From Gammaproteobacteria bacterium (GTDB taxonomy: Bacteria > Pseudomonadota > Gammaproteobacteria > Pseudomonadales > Pseudohongiellaceae): a stretch of DNA of 64,000 nt. Positions 35,842 through 45,357 of the stretch are shown here, one piece after another. Positions within the stretch are counted from its first letter, which is position 1. Every line of letters starts with the position of its first letter. The DNA lies in contig JAUXNX010000012.1 in the NCBI GenBank assembly GCA_030682575.1, forward strand, positions 310,001-374,000, written 5' to 3'. The notes under the pieces are model-generated. The model did not search any database, was not told the DNA's origin, and worked only from the letters and a program-made list of their open reading frames with translations. The position numbers and the translations under genes are program-made.

Positions 35842-35937
35842 CCCAACAACCAGTCCAACGACCTGATTGATCAGGTGCAGGCATATCGCACCTATCCAAG
35901 ATTGATATTTGATCCCTCTGTCAGTTTCGAAAGCTGA
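35842..35937 (+). pseudogene. Fragment of a tetR gene 3' end
   Basis: From 35863 to 35937, 61 of 75 bases by my count match the last 75 bases of the intact tetR at 30015-30089, and the frame and stop are kept: LIDQVQAYRTYPRLIFDPSVSFES against LIDQVQAYRTHLRLIFDPSVSFEK, same direction. Upstream of it only a few weakly alike codons (NNQSND) remain, and no promoter or helix-turn-helix sequence. It sits 104 bases before the OYE gene. It looks like the remains of the regulator that once stood before the OYE gene. Confidence 0.75.
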
Positions 35938-36040
35938 ATTACCACTCATAACCTGTGCAGCCTTGGAAAACACTTCCAGCGTACCCATCTTTCTACACAC
36001 TTTTGACACCAACACCTTTGTATCCAACCAGGAGCCTGCT

Positions 36041-37093
36041 TTGAAAACCTTGTTCGAACCTATCCAGATCGGCGATCTCACCTTGCCTAACCGCATCATC
36101 ATGGCGCCCCTCACCCGCTGCCGCGCCAGTGAAGGCCGCGTTCCCAACGCCATGATGGCGGAGTATTACCGCCAGCGCGCCAATGCCGGATTAATCCTCA
36201 CCGAGGCCACCTCCGTGGCACCGATGGGCGTTGGTTATCCCAACACACCGGGTATCTGGTCGGACGCTCAGGTCGAAGGCTGGAAACTCATTACCAAAGC
36301 TGTGCACGACGCTGGCGGTCGCATCTTCATGCAACTGTGGCACGTGGGACGTATATCCGATCCTGTGTATCTGGATGGCCAGTCGCCTGTCGCGCCAAGC
36401 GCAATCGCCGCCAAGGGCCATGTCAGTCTGGTGCGCCCCGAAAAGGCATATGAAGTACCCCGCGCATTGACGCTGGAGGAGATTCCAGCTGTCATCGAGG
36501 CCTACCGCAAGGGTGCTGAAAATGCGAAGCAAGCTGGCTTCGACGGTGTCGAACTGCACGGTGCCAATGGTTATCTGCTCGATCAGTTCCTGCAGAGCTC
36601 CAGCAACCAGCGTACCGATGAATACGGGGGCAGCATCGAGAACCGTGCCCGCCTGATGCTCGCTGCGACTGATGCCGCGATCTCCGTGTGGGGGCCAGGC
36701 AGGGTCGGCATGCACCTGGCACCAAGAGGCGACGCACACGACATGGGCGACAGCGACCCGCTGGCAACCTTCACGTATGTTGCAAAGGAGTTGGGCAAGC
36801 GCGGCATCGCCTTCATCTGCACGCGTGAGCACTACAACGCTCCAGCCCTCACCCCCACGATCAAGAAAGCGTTTGGCGGAGTGGTGATTGCCAACGAAGG
36901 ACTGACGAAGCAAAGCGCACAGCGATTGCTGGACGATGGTAGTGCGGATGCAGTGGCATTCGGCAAGGACTTCATCTCCAACCCGGATTTGCCGGAGCGT
37001 CTCAAGGCGGATGCGCCATTGAATCCATGGGACAAGATGACGTTCTATGGTTCTGGACCAAAAGGGTATACCGACTATCCAGCGATGGCATAA
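36041..37093 (+). CDS. Alkene reductase, Old Yellow Enzyme family
   Basis: A 350-residue FMN enzyme that reduces activated C=C bonds and nitro groups with NAD(P)H. Visible family features are LFEPIQIGDLTLPNRIIMAPLTR at the start, ANAGLILTEATSVAP, QLWHVGR, the FDGVELHGANGYLLDQFLQ barrel strand, and the NQRTDEYGGSIENRARL loop. The start is TTG at 36041 (AGGAG 6 bases before), as it gives the standard N-terminus KTLFEPI; the in-frame ATG upstream lies inside the tetR fragment. A NemR-like TetR regulator would be expected next to it. Confidence 0.9.
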   Translation: MKTLFEPIQIGDLTLPNRIIMAPLTRCRASEGRVPNAMMAEYYRQRANAGLILTEATSVAPMGVGYPNTPGIWSDAQVEGWKLITKAVHDAGGRIFMQLWHVGRISDPVYLDGQSPVAPSAIAAKGHVSLVRPEKAYEVPRALTLEEIPAVIEAYRKGAENAKQAGFDGVELHGANGYLLDQFLQSSSNQRTDEYGGSIENRARLMLAATDAAISVWGPGRVGMHLAPRGDAHDMGDSDPLATFTYVAKELGKRGIAFICTREHYNAPALTPTIKKAFGGVVIANEGLTKQSAQRLLDDGSADAVAFGKDFISNPDLPERLKADAPLNPWDKMTFYGSGPKGYTDYPAMA

Positions 37094-37103
37094 GCCACAA
37101 TGC

Positions 37104-37147
37104 AAAAAGGCCAGTGCCATGAAACTGTCTTCATGTCATTGGCCCTT
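37104..37147 (-). terminator. Terminator between OYE and the secreted protein gene
   Basis: AAGGCCAGTGCCATGAA pairs imperfectly with TTCATGTCATTGGCCCTT around a short loop. On the minus strand the stem ends in TTTTT, so it suits the convergent gene that stops at 37173; on the plus strand there is no clear T-run. It may work for both. Confidence 0.6.
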
Positions 37148-37172
37148 CTTCAAGTTGCAGGACGTACCTTGA

Positions 37173-37667
37173 TCAGATTTCGCAGTGTTTGTGCGAACCC
37201 ATGTTGTGGCCGCCTGGGTTGAAACAACCTGTGGCCACTTTCATCGCTGTTGAGAAAACATCGACGCTTACCCAGCTTGAAGTCTCAACCGTCTCGGTCT
37301 TGTAGTGATCGAAGCACTTCTGGGGCTTACTGCCGGAAGTATCACAACCATTGAAGTTCGGCGTACCTGCGGGCACAAACACTTGAATTTCGGTCTCTTC
37401 AGTTTCGATGCCATAAGTCTCGATCGTCGTTTCGACAACCACTCCGACTGCTGTCCAACCCAGGCCCGACTTGCCCGATGGACGAACCATCTCGGCATAG
37501 GGGCTTTCAGTCACTGTTGTCACGGTACAAGTTGACCCGCCATATACGCCTCCGAGCTCGTCTGTGCAAAATTCGTCCAGAGATACTTCTTGTGCAATTG
37601 TGAGACTACTCAGGAGGACTGAAGCTCCCAAGATCAGAACGGAACGGATTGTGTTGGAACTTTTCAT
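37173..37667 (-). CDS. Small secreted protein of unknown function
   Basis: A 164-residue exported protein with a signal peptide ending TIAQ. The mature part has six Cys (FCTDELG, STCTVTTV, NGCDTSG, QKCFDHY, TGCFNP and HCEI), enough for three disulfides, many Thr and Glu, and a His-rich end (GGHNMGSHKHCEI). I do not recognise the family. The gene is alone; it faces the OYE gene across a terminator. A periplasmic or cell-surface location is probable. Confidence 0.6.
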   Translation of the reverse strand: MKSSNTIRSVLILGASVLLSSLTIAQEVSLDEFCTDELGGVYGGSTCTVTTVTESPYAEMVRPSGKSGLGWTAVGVVVETTIETYGIETEETEIQVFVPAGTPNFNGCDTSGSKPQKCFDHYKTETVETSSWVSVDVFSTAMKVATGCFNPGGHNMGSHKHCEI

Positions 37668-37851
37668 GATTACACTGTCCTTCTATGGATATGGTGGCGC
37701 CGCAACTGTCACTGAAACGCAACGATTGCAACAGGAAACAAGAGCCTTACAGCTCTGCTGCTGACTAGAATAGTGTTGTGTGGCGGCTGGAAAAATCGGG
37801 CCTATCCCTGATTTTGCGTGGATTGAAACCCTATATTGGCGGCATTTGCTG

Positions 37852-39123
37852 TCATGCAGAACGATTGCGAAGCACCATTACCAGCAATGCGGCCATGATG
37901 CAAAGCGCGCCTGCGAGCTGCAGAGCGGGCATGTAAGTTTCCAGATCGGTACGCATCACGCCTGCCACATAGGCAGCAGTGGCGGCGCCGATCTGATGTC
38001 CCGCAAAAATCCATCCGAAGGTCATGTTCGCGGTCTGCGTGCCGTAACGCTGCGCAGTGAGTTTTACCGTGGGCGGCACGGTCGCCACCCAATCCAGACC
38101 ATAGAAGATCGCGAAGACCAGCAGTGCGCCAGTGCCAAAACCGGAATAGGAAAGAAATATCAGCGACAGACCACGCAGCCCGTAAAACCAGAACAGCAGC
38201 CAACGATTGTCGAAGCGATCCGATAGCCAGCCCGACAGAATCGTGCCCACGAAATCGAATAGCCCGATCAGTGCCAGCATGCTTGCCGCGCCCACTGCAG
38301 CCACGCCGAAATCGCTGTTCATCGGAATCCAGTGTGTATGAATCAGACCATTCGTGCTGAAGCCACACACGTAGAAACTCAGGAACAATACCCAGAACGT
38401 GCCTGTGCGGGAGATGTCGCGCAGATTCTGCAGTGGTGTCAGCAGCAGTGAAGACAGTTTCGTGCTGCGCATCTGCAAAGGCGCCACTTCACTCTCTCCA
38501 TACTGTGGTAGTTGCACATCGGCTGGATTGTCGCGCATCAGCGCCAGCACCAGCAGCATCGTCACTACGATGAACACGACGATGACGCCGAGTGCAAAAC
38601 GCCAGCCATGGTCTTCAGTCAGTGACGCAAGCAGCGGCAGAAAGATCAACTGGCCTGTCGCGTTGCTTGCTGTCAGCAACCCGACCACCAACCCGCGTCT
38701 CTTCGAGAACCAGCGCGTAGCAACAGTGGCGCCGAGTACCAGCGCCGTCATGCCGGTCCCCATGCCCACTACAATGCCCCACAACAACAGCAGCTGCCAC
38801 AGTTCAGTCATGTAGAACGAGAAGAGCAGTCCAGAGGCAATCAACGCGAGTGCGCACGCCACCACTTTCTTCACACCGAAGTGATTCATGAATGCAGCGG
38901 CAAATGGTCCGAACAAACCGAAGAGCACCAGACGAATCGCCATCGCAGTGGAAATTTCTGCCGTGCTCCAACCGAACTCCTGTTGCAGTGGCCCGATCAT
39001 GACGCCAGCGGAGCCCATCGCTCCCGCCGTCGAGAGCATGGTCAGAAACGTGGTGGCCGCAACGACCCAGCCATAGTGAATGTTTTTCTGCTTGAACCAC
39101 TCGGCGCACTGAGTCGAAATCAT
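37852..39123 (-). CDS. MFS transporter
   Basis: A 423-residue major facilitator with twelve predicted helices. The start HYGWVVAATTFLTML and the loop RFDNRWLLFWFYG resemble oxalate/formate-antiporter-like and monocarboxylate carriers. The conserved loop 2-3 reads AAFMNHFGVKKVVACAL and the loop 8-9 GWLSDRF. The substrate cannot be told. The start at 39123 overlaps the M48 protease stop by 4 bases (ATGA); a start at 39156 is also open but has no better site. The ribosome site is weak, so coupling is likely. Confidence 0.82.
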   Translation of the reverse strand: MISTQCAEWFKQKNIHYGWVVAATTFLTMLSTAGAMGSAGVMIGPLQQEFGWSTAEISTAMAIRLVLFGLFGPFAAAFMNHFGVKKVVACALALIASGLLFSFYMTELWQLLLLWGIVVGMGTGMTALVLGATVATRWFSKRRGLVVGLLTASNATGQLIFLPLLASLTEDHGWRFALGVIVVFIVVTMLLVLALMRDNPADVQLPQYGESEVAPLQMRSTKLSSLLLTPLQNLRDISRTGTFWVLFLSFYVCGFSTNGLIHTHWIPMNSDFGVAAVGAASMLALIGLFDFVGTILSGWLSDRFDNRWLLFWFYGLRGLSLIFLSYSGFGTGALLVFAIFYGLDWVATVPPTVKLTAQRYGTQTANMTFGWIFAGHQIGAATAAYVAGVMRTDLETYMPALQLAGALCIMAALLVMVLRNRSA

Positions 39124-41015
39124 GATGATTGCAATGGTATTGGCGGCAATGGGCAATCGATTGCAGCGGCAATCGCGCGGAAGATATCCATCTCCTGAAC
39201 GGAGGCAACACCATCAGCGCCGATACAGAACGCACAGGCTTTCAGGAACGCCGGCTTCTGCAATGGTTTCAAGGTAACCAGAGCATCCAGTGCTGCATTG
39301 ATGTTGCTCGTTGCCAACGCTGTGGTATCCGGCATCGACGCAGCAGGCAGACCAAGATCTGATATCGCATGCGAGAATATTGACGCTTCTTCACCCGCCG
39401 GTTGCTTGCCCGCCCGCACAAGAAAAGCAAGCAGCGTGGTGCACTGTGAAGCAAGGTCATGCAGACTGTGCCTGCGCTGATGATGAAACGCATTGTGAGG
39501 CTGGAACACCGCGTCAAGTTGATGTAACAACACGCGTTGCAGTGCCCACTCCCACAAGCTGATCCTGCCGTCGGCCAATACCATCGCGACGATATTTTCG
39601 CGGAACAGCGGATACTGTTCGCGACTCAGTTGTCGCAGGGCAGGCAGGCAGAGACTGATCAGCGGCATGCGAATTTCGGAAGAAATCTCGACCTGCTGAG
39701 TCAACAATTTTTCAAGAGCGGAGAAGACTGCACCATCCGCGCGCTCCCGCAAGAACGTCATCTGCTTCTGCGCCGTTGCAGGTTTACTGTCAAGCAGAAG
39801 CAGATACACCAACGCACGCGCACTGAAGGGATCATGGGCAGCATCCAGCAATCCTTGCGGGATACTATTGAGAATGCTGCGTGCCTGTTGCAGATCGGTT
39901 TCCTGCGGATTGCCCGCCTGCGCCAGCAACGTACCTATCATTGCAAGACTGGCTGCCGTCCCGATACCGCCCGGACGAGCAGCATCGCCATCCGTCAAAC
40001 CACTTCGTTGGGGTTTGTCGACCACATCGAAAGAACCGTCCCAATTTGGCTGAATGCGGCGAATGCGTTTGTCCAATGGTGGATGCGTGGCGAACAGCGA
40101 GTTGATGGACAACCTGACCCCATTGCTGAACAGCGCGTGACTGATCTCCGAAGCGCCAGGATTCTCCAGTATCGAACCGGATGCATTGCTGCCAATGCGC
40201 TTGAGCGCGTCAGCGATGCCATCGGGATTACGCGTGTACTGCACGGCCGATGCGTCGGCGAGAAATTCGCGCTGCCGACTCACGGCCGACTTGATCAGAT
40301 TACCGAAGAACGTGCCCGCATAACCGATCACCATGAGCCCAATGCCAACAACGGCGATGTTGCCGCCATTCTTTGAGCGGCGTGAATAACGTGTCGTGCG
40401 CACCAGGTAATACCCCATCATGCCCAGTACCATGATGCCGTGCAGGATGCCTATGAGGCGAATGTTCAGACGCATGTCGCCATGCAGGATATGACTGAAC
40501 TCATGCGCCACCACGCCCTGCAGTTCATCGCGCGACAGTTTTTCTATGGCACCACGGGTTATGCCAATCACTGCATCGGCAGGCGAATAACCTGCCGCGA
40601 AGGCATTGATCGCATCCTCCTCCATCAGATACACGGGCGGCACCGGCGTGCCCGAGGCAATCGCCATCTCTTCCACGACATTGAGGATTTTCTGCTCGGC
40701 AAGATTCTGTGTGCCAGAGAGGATCAAGCGCCCCTGCATCATCTCCGCCACTCGCGCCCCACCACCGGAAAGGCTGATGACCTTGTAGAGACTGCCGAAT
40801 CCAACAACAGCAAGAATTCCCACCGTGACAGCAGCAAACAATCGCCAGTCGATGCGCTCGAACATCGGCACATTCATGGTGTTGGCGAACACGCCGAGTG
40901 CGAACATGATGAGCAGATTGGTGATGGCGATGAGACTGAGCAAAGCCAACAGGAACAGCACCACCAGTCTGACCGTGTTGCGACGGGCAATGTCCTGGGA
41001 ACGGAAGAAGTCCAT
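39120..41015 (-). CDS. M48 family metalloprotease, HtpX-like, with C-terminal extension
   Basis: A 631-residue membrane zinc protease. Two N-terminal helices (17-45, 58-80), then the catalytic HEFSH at 171-175 with the third ligand Glu in REFLADASAV, further helices around 180-250, and THPPLDKRIRRI near 310. The last 300 residues are a soluble helical region, rich in Leu, that resembles nothing I can name; it roughly doubles the length of HtpX. It follows lemA by 36 bases, the usual LemA-M48 pair. Likely role: membrane protein quality control. Confidence 0.85.
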   Translation of the reverse strand: MDFFRSQDIARRNTVRLVVLFLLALLSLIAITNLLIMFALGVFANTMNVPMFERIDWRLFAAVTVGILAVVGFGSLYKVISLSGGGARVAEMMQGRLILSGTQNLAEQKILNVVEEMAIASGTPVPPVYLMEEDAINAFAAGYSPADAVIGITRGAIEKLSRDELQGVVAHEFSHILHGDMRLNIRLIGILHGIMVLGMMGYYLVRTTRYSRRSKNGGNIAVVGIGLMVIGYAGTFFGNLIKSAVSRQREFLADASAVQYTRNPDGIADALKRIGSNASGSILENPGASEISHALFSNGVRLSINSLFATHPPLDKRIRRIQPNWDGSFDVVDKPQRSGLTDGDAARPGGIGTAASLAMIGTLLAQAGNPQETDLQQARSILNSIPQGLLDAAHDPFSARALVYLLLLDSKPATAQKQMTFLRERADGAVFSALEKLLTQQVEISSEIRMPLISLCLPALRQLSREQYPLFRENIVAMVLADGRISLWEWALQRVLLHQLDAVFQPHNAFHHQRRHSLHDLASQCTTLLAFLVRAGKQPAGEEASIFSHAISDLGLPAASMPDTTALATSNINAALDALVTLKPLQKPAFLKACAFCIGADGVASVQEMDIFRAIAAAIDCPLPPIPLQSS

Positions 41016-41051
41016 TTTGGAATACTCTGGTGGGCTTTAGAAACCTGCTCC

Positions 41052-41648
41052 CTAGAACGACACTTTGGGCGCGGCCTGAATCTGTGCGCTGTCTTCGAAC
41101 TGCAGCAGAGTGGCATCCTGTCCGTGGCCGAAAATTCCGGCCAGCACAATCGGAGGGAATGACTGACGATAAGTGTTGTAAGCCATCACCTGATCGTTGA
41201 ATGCCTGACGTGCAAACGCCACCTTGTTCTCGGTGCTGGTCAACTCCTCACTCAATTGCATCATGTTCTGATTGGCCTTGAGATCGGGGTAGGCTTCCAT
41301 TACCACGTTGAGACGACCGAGCGCTGCGCCAAGAGCGCCTTCCTTGCCGGCAAGATCAGCAATCGCAGCCGCGTTGCCGGGATTCGCGGCGGCAGCGGCA
41401 AGACCACTGGCTGCTGCGTTCCGCGCACTGATCACCGCTTCGAGTGTGTCACGCTCGTGAGCCATGTAGGCCTTGGCAGTTTCCACCAGGTTGGGAATGA
41501 GGTCGTAGCGACGCTTGAGTTGCACTTCGATCTGTGCAAACGCGTTCTGGAAGCGGTTACGCAGACTGACAAGTTGGTTATAGATGCCGATAAAGTAGAA
41601 CGCCGCAATGGCGAGCAGAGCCAGAATGACGATTGTTGAAATTCCCAT
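41052..41648 (-). CDS. LemA family protein
   Basis: A 198-residue protein with one N-terminal membrane helix and long helices: YNQLVSLRNRFQNAFAQIEVQLKRRYDLIPNLV, AYPDLKANQN and FARQAFNDQVMAYNTYRQSFP are the standard LemA motifs. The exact function of LemA is not known, but it is usually encoded next to an HtpX-type protease, as here. AGGAACC stands before the ATG. It heads a three-gene minus-strand unit: lemA, M48 protease, MFS. Confidence 0.88.
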   Translation of the reverse strand: MGISTIVILALLAIAAFYFIGIYNQLVSLRNRFQNAFAQIEVQLKRRYDLIPNLVETAKAYMAHERDTLEAVISARNAAASGLAAAAANPGNAAAIADLAGKEGALGAALGRLNVVMEAYPDLKANQNMMQLSEELTSTENKVAFARQAFNDQVMAYNTYRQSFPPIVLAGIFGHGQDATLLQFEDSAQIQAAPKVSF

Positions 41649-41685
41649 GGCGGTTCCTCTTTGATTTGCGCGTCTACAAATGACT

Positions 41686-41754
41686 TGTGGGAGCGGACCT
41701 TGCCCGCGATTGATGTGAGTCTACTATCAATCGCTTGCAAGGCAAGCTCCCACA
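41686..41754. repeat. REPIN-like palindrome
   Basis: Left arm 41686-41714 and right arm 41726-41754, 29 bases each, are inverted repeats with about 7 mismatches, around an 11-base loop. The arms start TGTGGGAGC and end GCGATTGAT. This is like a pair of inverted REP units in Pseudomonas. It lies between the lemA start and the PQQ-dehydrogenase stop and could terminate the latter. Confidence 0.7.
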
Positions 41755-41784
41755 GGTTCAACACGAGCAAACACGCTCAATGGT

Positions 41785-43995
41785 TTACGGCAACGCCAGC
41801 GCCACAATCCGCGCAGCCGCGCCGCGCGAGCTGACTGCCATCACCAGATACTGCTTACCCTCGTACATGTACGTCATGGGGACGCCGGTCACCGTCCCAG
41901 GCATGGCGATCTTCGCCACGATCTCGCCAGTGGCCTTGTCGTGAGCCCACAGCACCGGGTCTCCGCCAACACCTTCGCCGGAGAACAGCAGTGTCTTGGT
42001 CAGCACCAGACCAGAGCGGGTCGGCTTGCCGGTACGACCTATATCCACACCTTTGAGCAACGGGTGATTCTTGATCGCCTCAGGCGTATCGCCATTCACC
42101 ACTTGCCATACATGGTCACCAGAGGTCATGTCGATCGCTGTGATGCGGCCATAGGGTGGCTTCACGAGCGGAATGCCTTCCACAGACGGCGTACGGCTGC
42201 CGCCCTGGATATAGGCCACGCTCGACGCATTGGGCTCGTTGGTCAGAGACAGCACACTGGTCGCGGTTCTGGAGGGCACGTAGATGATGCCTGTCTCGGG
42301 ATCATACGCGGCGCCCTCCCAGTTCGAGCCGCCAGTGGAAGACGGCAGGTGCAACGTGCCCTGAGTGCCATCACGCGGATCCTTGTACAGTGACGGAGGC
42401 GTGAACACGGACGTGCTGAAACGGAATGGGGCAGCAGCTTCTTTCGCCTTTTTCAGGATCTCCGGAGTAAAGTCGACCAAATCATCTTCCTGGAAACCCT
42501 GGCGATCATAAGGTAGCGGCTTCACCGGGAACGGCTGCGTCAGCGCAGTCCACTCGCCAGGCACATCGGTACCTGGAACCGGGCGGTCCTCGATCGGGAA
42601 CAAAGGTGTGCCGTCAGCACGATCGAACGTGAACAGGTGTGACTGCTTCAGAGTCTGGATCAACGCCTTTCTGCCGTCGGGCAGGTCGGCGAGAATTGGC
42701 GCAGAAGGAGTATCCCAGTCCCAGATGTCGTGACGGGTCGACTGGAAGTACCAGCGCATCTCGCCCGTCTTGTAGTCCACCGCCACGGTCGAGCTTGAGA
42801 ACAGGTTGTTGCCAGGCCGATCACCGCCATAACGATCGCCGGTGGCAGACTCGACGGGCAGATACACCAGACCCAGTTCCGCATCGGCGGACATGGGCGC
42901 CCAAACGCCGGCATTACCAGTGAATTCAGCACCAGCCAGCCAGGATTCATAACCAGGCTCACCCGGCTCAGGGATGGTCTTGAAGGTCCAGAGCAATTCA
43001 CCTGTGGTGGCATCAAAGCCGCGGATGTCGCCCTTGACGTTGGAGGCAGAAACCGGGCGCATGCCCACCAGGTGCGCTGCTCCCGTTATGACCACACCAT
43101 CGACCGCCATGGGCATGAAGGACATGCCGATATCCAGATCGTCACGACCGGGCCCACGGCGCAGCCCCTGTTGCAGATCCACCCAGCCCTTCTCGCCAAA
43201 GGTTTCGATCTCGCGACCGGTGGCGGCATCCAGTGCCACAAGGTAATAGCCCGGAGTCATGACAAAGATAGTCTCCTGGCCATTGTTGTCATAGTAAGTC
43301 AGGCCCTTGCCCGAGCCCTTGCGCGGCGCCGCGTCGAAGCGCGCGCCTTCATCGGGGCGCCACATCCACAGCATCTGGCCGGAAGCAGCATCTATTGCCA
43401 CTACATTGCGTGTCGCTCCAGCAGTCAGGAAAACACGGCCATTCACCATCAGCGGCGTTGTTACACTGGTGGACTCGGGTTCAGGCCCGAAGGGTCCACC
43501 ATCAAATTCCCAGGCGACTTTCAGGCTGGCCACATTTGACGCATCAATCTGATCCAACGGCGCATAACGGGTAGAAGCATTTGTCCCGTTGAATGCAATC
43601 CAATCATAAGAATCACTGCCCTGCTCAACTACTGCACCAGGAGTAATTGTCAGAGCAGTCAGCGCGGCACTGCTGATCTGGCCATTGGGAATGGCAACGC
43701 TGCCGGCCTGCAGGATGAATGCTGTGACGTCCAGATATTCGTCATTGGTGAGGGAACCCGGAGTTTCTGCAGGCATGGTGGCACGAATCTGATTGAACAG
43801 TTCGCCACCGCTACGACCAATCCAGTTTGCACGCAGGCGGAAGTCCATTTCGACCGGAACATGGCAGCGAGAGCACTCCGCCTGGAAAACGGATTCACCT
43901 CTGGCGACGCTCGCATCCTGAGCATATGCAGATGCGGCACTTAAGACGCCAAAAGTTATTAAAAACAATGTCTTGGACACAGAGACTCTCCTCAT
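41785..43995 (-). CDS. PQQ-dependent dehydrogenase with N-terminal cytochrome c domain
   Basis: A 736-residue periplasmic enzyme. The signal peptide ends AYAQ, a class I cytochrome c domain follows (heme site CSRCH, residues 41-45), then an eight-bladed quinoprotein propeller with repeats such as [16 protein letters not shown] and [13 protein letters not shown]. The segment [14 protein letters not shown] and the [11 protein letters not shown] stretch resemble membrane glucose dehydrogenase-type propellers. Electrons likely go from PQQ through its own heme to the respiratory chain. The substrate is uncertain. PQQ comes from the pqq genes 17 kb away. GGAGGA stands in front of the ATG. Confidence 0.88.
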   Translation of the reverse strand: MRRVSVSKTLFLITFGVLSAASAYAQDASVARGESVFQAECSRCHVPVEMDFRLRANWIGRSGGELFNQIRATMPAETPGSLTNDEYLDVTAFILQAGSVAIPNGQISSAALTALTITPGAVVEQGSDSYDWIAFNGTNASTRYAPLDQIDASNVASLKVAWEFDGGPFGPEPESTSVTTPLMVNGRVFLTAGATRNVVAIDAASGQMLWMWRPDEGARFDAAPRKGSGKGLTYYDNNGQETIFVMTPGYYLVALDAATGREIETFGEKGWVDLQQGLRRGPGRDDLDIGMSFMPMAVDGVVITGAAHLVGMRPVSASNVKGDIRGFDATTGELLWTFKTIPEPGEPGYESWLAGAEFTGNAGVWAPMSADAELGLVYLPVESATGDRYGGDRPGNNLFSSSTVAVDYKTGEMRWYFQSTRHDIWDWDTPSAPILADLPDGRKALIQTLKQSHLFTFDRADGTPLFPIEDRPVPGTDVPGEWTALTQPFPVKPLPYDRQGFQEDDLVDFTPEILKKAKEAAAPFRFSTSVFTPPSLYKDPRDGTQGTLHLPSSTGGSNWEGAAYDPETGIIYVPSRTATSVLSLTNEPNASSVAYIQGGSRTPSVEGIPLVKPPYGRITAIDMTSGDHVWQVVNGDTPEAIKNHPLLKGVDIGRTGKPTRSGLVLTKTLLFSGEGVGGDPVLWAHDKATGEIVAKIAMPGTVTGVPMTYMYEGKQYLVMAVSSRGAAARIVALALP

Positions 43996-44199
43996 GACGA
44001 CAATTCCTCCAGGTACTGGCCGGTACTTCTGATGCGGGCGTGCATACTACAGTTTTTCTCCTGTAGCGGCCACCCACAGACGGGCAAATGGACAGCCCCT
44101 GTCAGTGTCTGGCACTATGCAGACCCTTCCAGTCATGACAATGCATTGCAATCGCTTAACACTCCCTTAACAGCACAATCCCGTACAACCGAGACCCCG

Positions 44200-44541
44200 A
44201 TGCCCGACTTGCCGAATTGCCCACAATGCTCCTCCGAGTTTACCTATGAGAGTGGCAGTCTCTATGTGTGCCCCGAGTGCGCCCACGAATGGCCAATGGT
44301 CGCGGACGAACTCCAGAGCGACGATGCCCGCATCATCAAGGACAGTAATGGCAACATATTGCAGGATGGCGACTCGGTCACGGTGATCAAGGACTTGAAG
44401 GTCAAAGGCACATCGCTGGTCGTGAAAGTCGGCACGAAGGTCAAGAACATCCGCCTGGTCGACGGCGATCACGACATCGACTGCAAGATTGATGGCATTG
44501 GCGCAATGAAACTGAAATCGGAATTTGTCAGGAAGGCATAG
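44200..44541 (+). CDS. yjdM: Zinc ribbon protein YjdM (PhnA family)
   Basis: A 113-residue protein. The N-terminal zinc ribbon has CPQC and CPECAHEW, and the C-terminal beta domain reads [17 protein letters not shown] and [15 protein letters not shown], which is the PhnA domain. The name PhnA came from the phn region, but no role in phosphonate use has been established. ATG 44200 is chosen because it gives the family N-terminus; the long in-frame extension is not coding. Confidence 0.88.
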   Translation: MPDLPNCPQCSSEFTYESGSLYVCPECAHEWPMVADELQSDDARIIKDSNGNILQDGDSVTVIKDLKVKGTSLVVKVGTKVKNIRLVDGDHDIDCKIDGIGAMKLKSEFVRKA

Positions 44542-44594
44542 CTGCGCATCCCGACGAGGTCTGTTTGCTGAGGCCAATGCAAGTAAATGATGGG

Positions 44595-44708
44595 TTACGC
44601 TGCCTTGCCATCGCTCTTGAACACAGGTGACCAGGCCTCAATCATGAGGCCGAACTCCGACTGCTCTCCGCCGATGATTATTTCAAGACTCTGCGTGCCA
44701 TGACTCAC
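44595..44708 (-). CDS. Possible tiny ORF downstream of hsp20
   Basis: A 37-codon frame starting at GTG 44708, 13 bases after the hsp20 stop, and ending at TAA. It reads SHGTQSLEIIIGGEQ in the first half and IEAWSPVFKSDG near the end, a composition that looks like protein rather than chance. It has no clear ribosome site and I know no family. It could be a real small protein, or the last part of a longer decayed gene. Confidence 0.25.
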   Translation of the reverse strand: MSHGTQSLEIIIGGEQSEFGLMIEAWSPVFKSDGKAA

Positions 44709-44721
44709 AGTACTTGCCGTT

Positions 44722-45183
44722 TCATGACTCCACCTTGATCAACTGAGGCTTGTTCGCTGGTTTTTTCGCTATCGTGACAGTCAGAATGCCGTGTCTGCCC
44801 TTTGCTGTGATGTTGCTTGCATCAGCGGTCTCTGGCATCAGGAATCTCCTCTCGAAGGTGCCATGCGCACTTTCCTGCAACTTGTAGCCGGACTTTTTTT
44901 CCTTTCTCTCTTCATGGCGTTCACCCTTGATGCAGAGTGAACCCCGATCCATGTATACCTGCACGTCCTTCGGATCAACCCCGGGAATGTCGGCCTCGAT
45001 TACAAATCCGGACTCCTCCTCACGGATATTCACGGTAGGTGACCAATCGCCAGAGAATAGTGAAGGCGTGGCATGGTCGAACAGATCGGGTACTTGATGA
45101 TAACCACTACCCTTGAAGTAATCGTTGAGGTCAGACTGAATTCTGCGTAGAAACTTGAAAGGCTCGTGACGCATAAGTGACAT
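44722..45183 (-). CDS. Small heat shock protein, Hsp20 family
   Basis: A 153-residue alpha-crystallin chaperone that holds unfolding proteins. The crystallin domain spans about 50-145: WSPTVNIREEESGFVIEADIPGVDPKDVQVYMD, then SLCIKGERHEE, and the GILTVTIAKK beta strand near the end, matching the conserved GxLT motif. It ends in an I-x-V type tail (LIKVES). ATG 45183 has an AGGAGAG site; the longer frame is not homologous. It is probably heat induced, but I could not find a convincing sigma-32 promoter. Confidence 0.9.
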   Translation of the reverse strand: MSLMRHEPFKFLRRIQSDLNDYFKGSGYHQVPDLFDHATPSLFSGDWSPTVNIREEESGFVIEADIPGVDPKDVQVYMDRGSLCIKGERHEERKEKKSGYKLQESAHGTFERRFLMPETADASNITAKGRHGILTVTIAKKPANKPQLIKVES

Positions 45184-45357
45184 GTGTCTCTCTCCTGTAA
45201 ACGTGCACTGAAATAGAAGGAAAAATCTCCTCAGATTGGACAGTTGGGAAATGATAATGGGACCAGTACCAAGTTGTATTGACAATTCTCAACAGAACCC
45301 AAACAGTTACCCGCATAGTCTCATGACATAACTTCCATAAATGAGGAATCTTGCAAC

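Noticed and set aside
45190-45300. Sigma-32 promoter before hsp20
   Set aside because: CTTGG and CCCATTAT occur but the spacing is too short for a heat-shock promoter.
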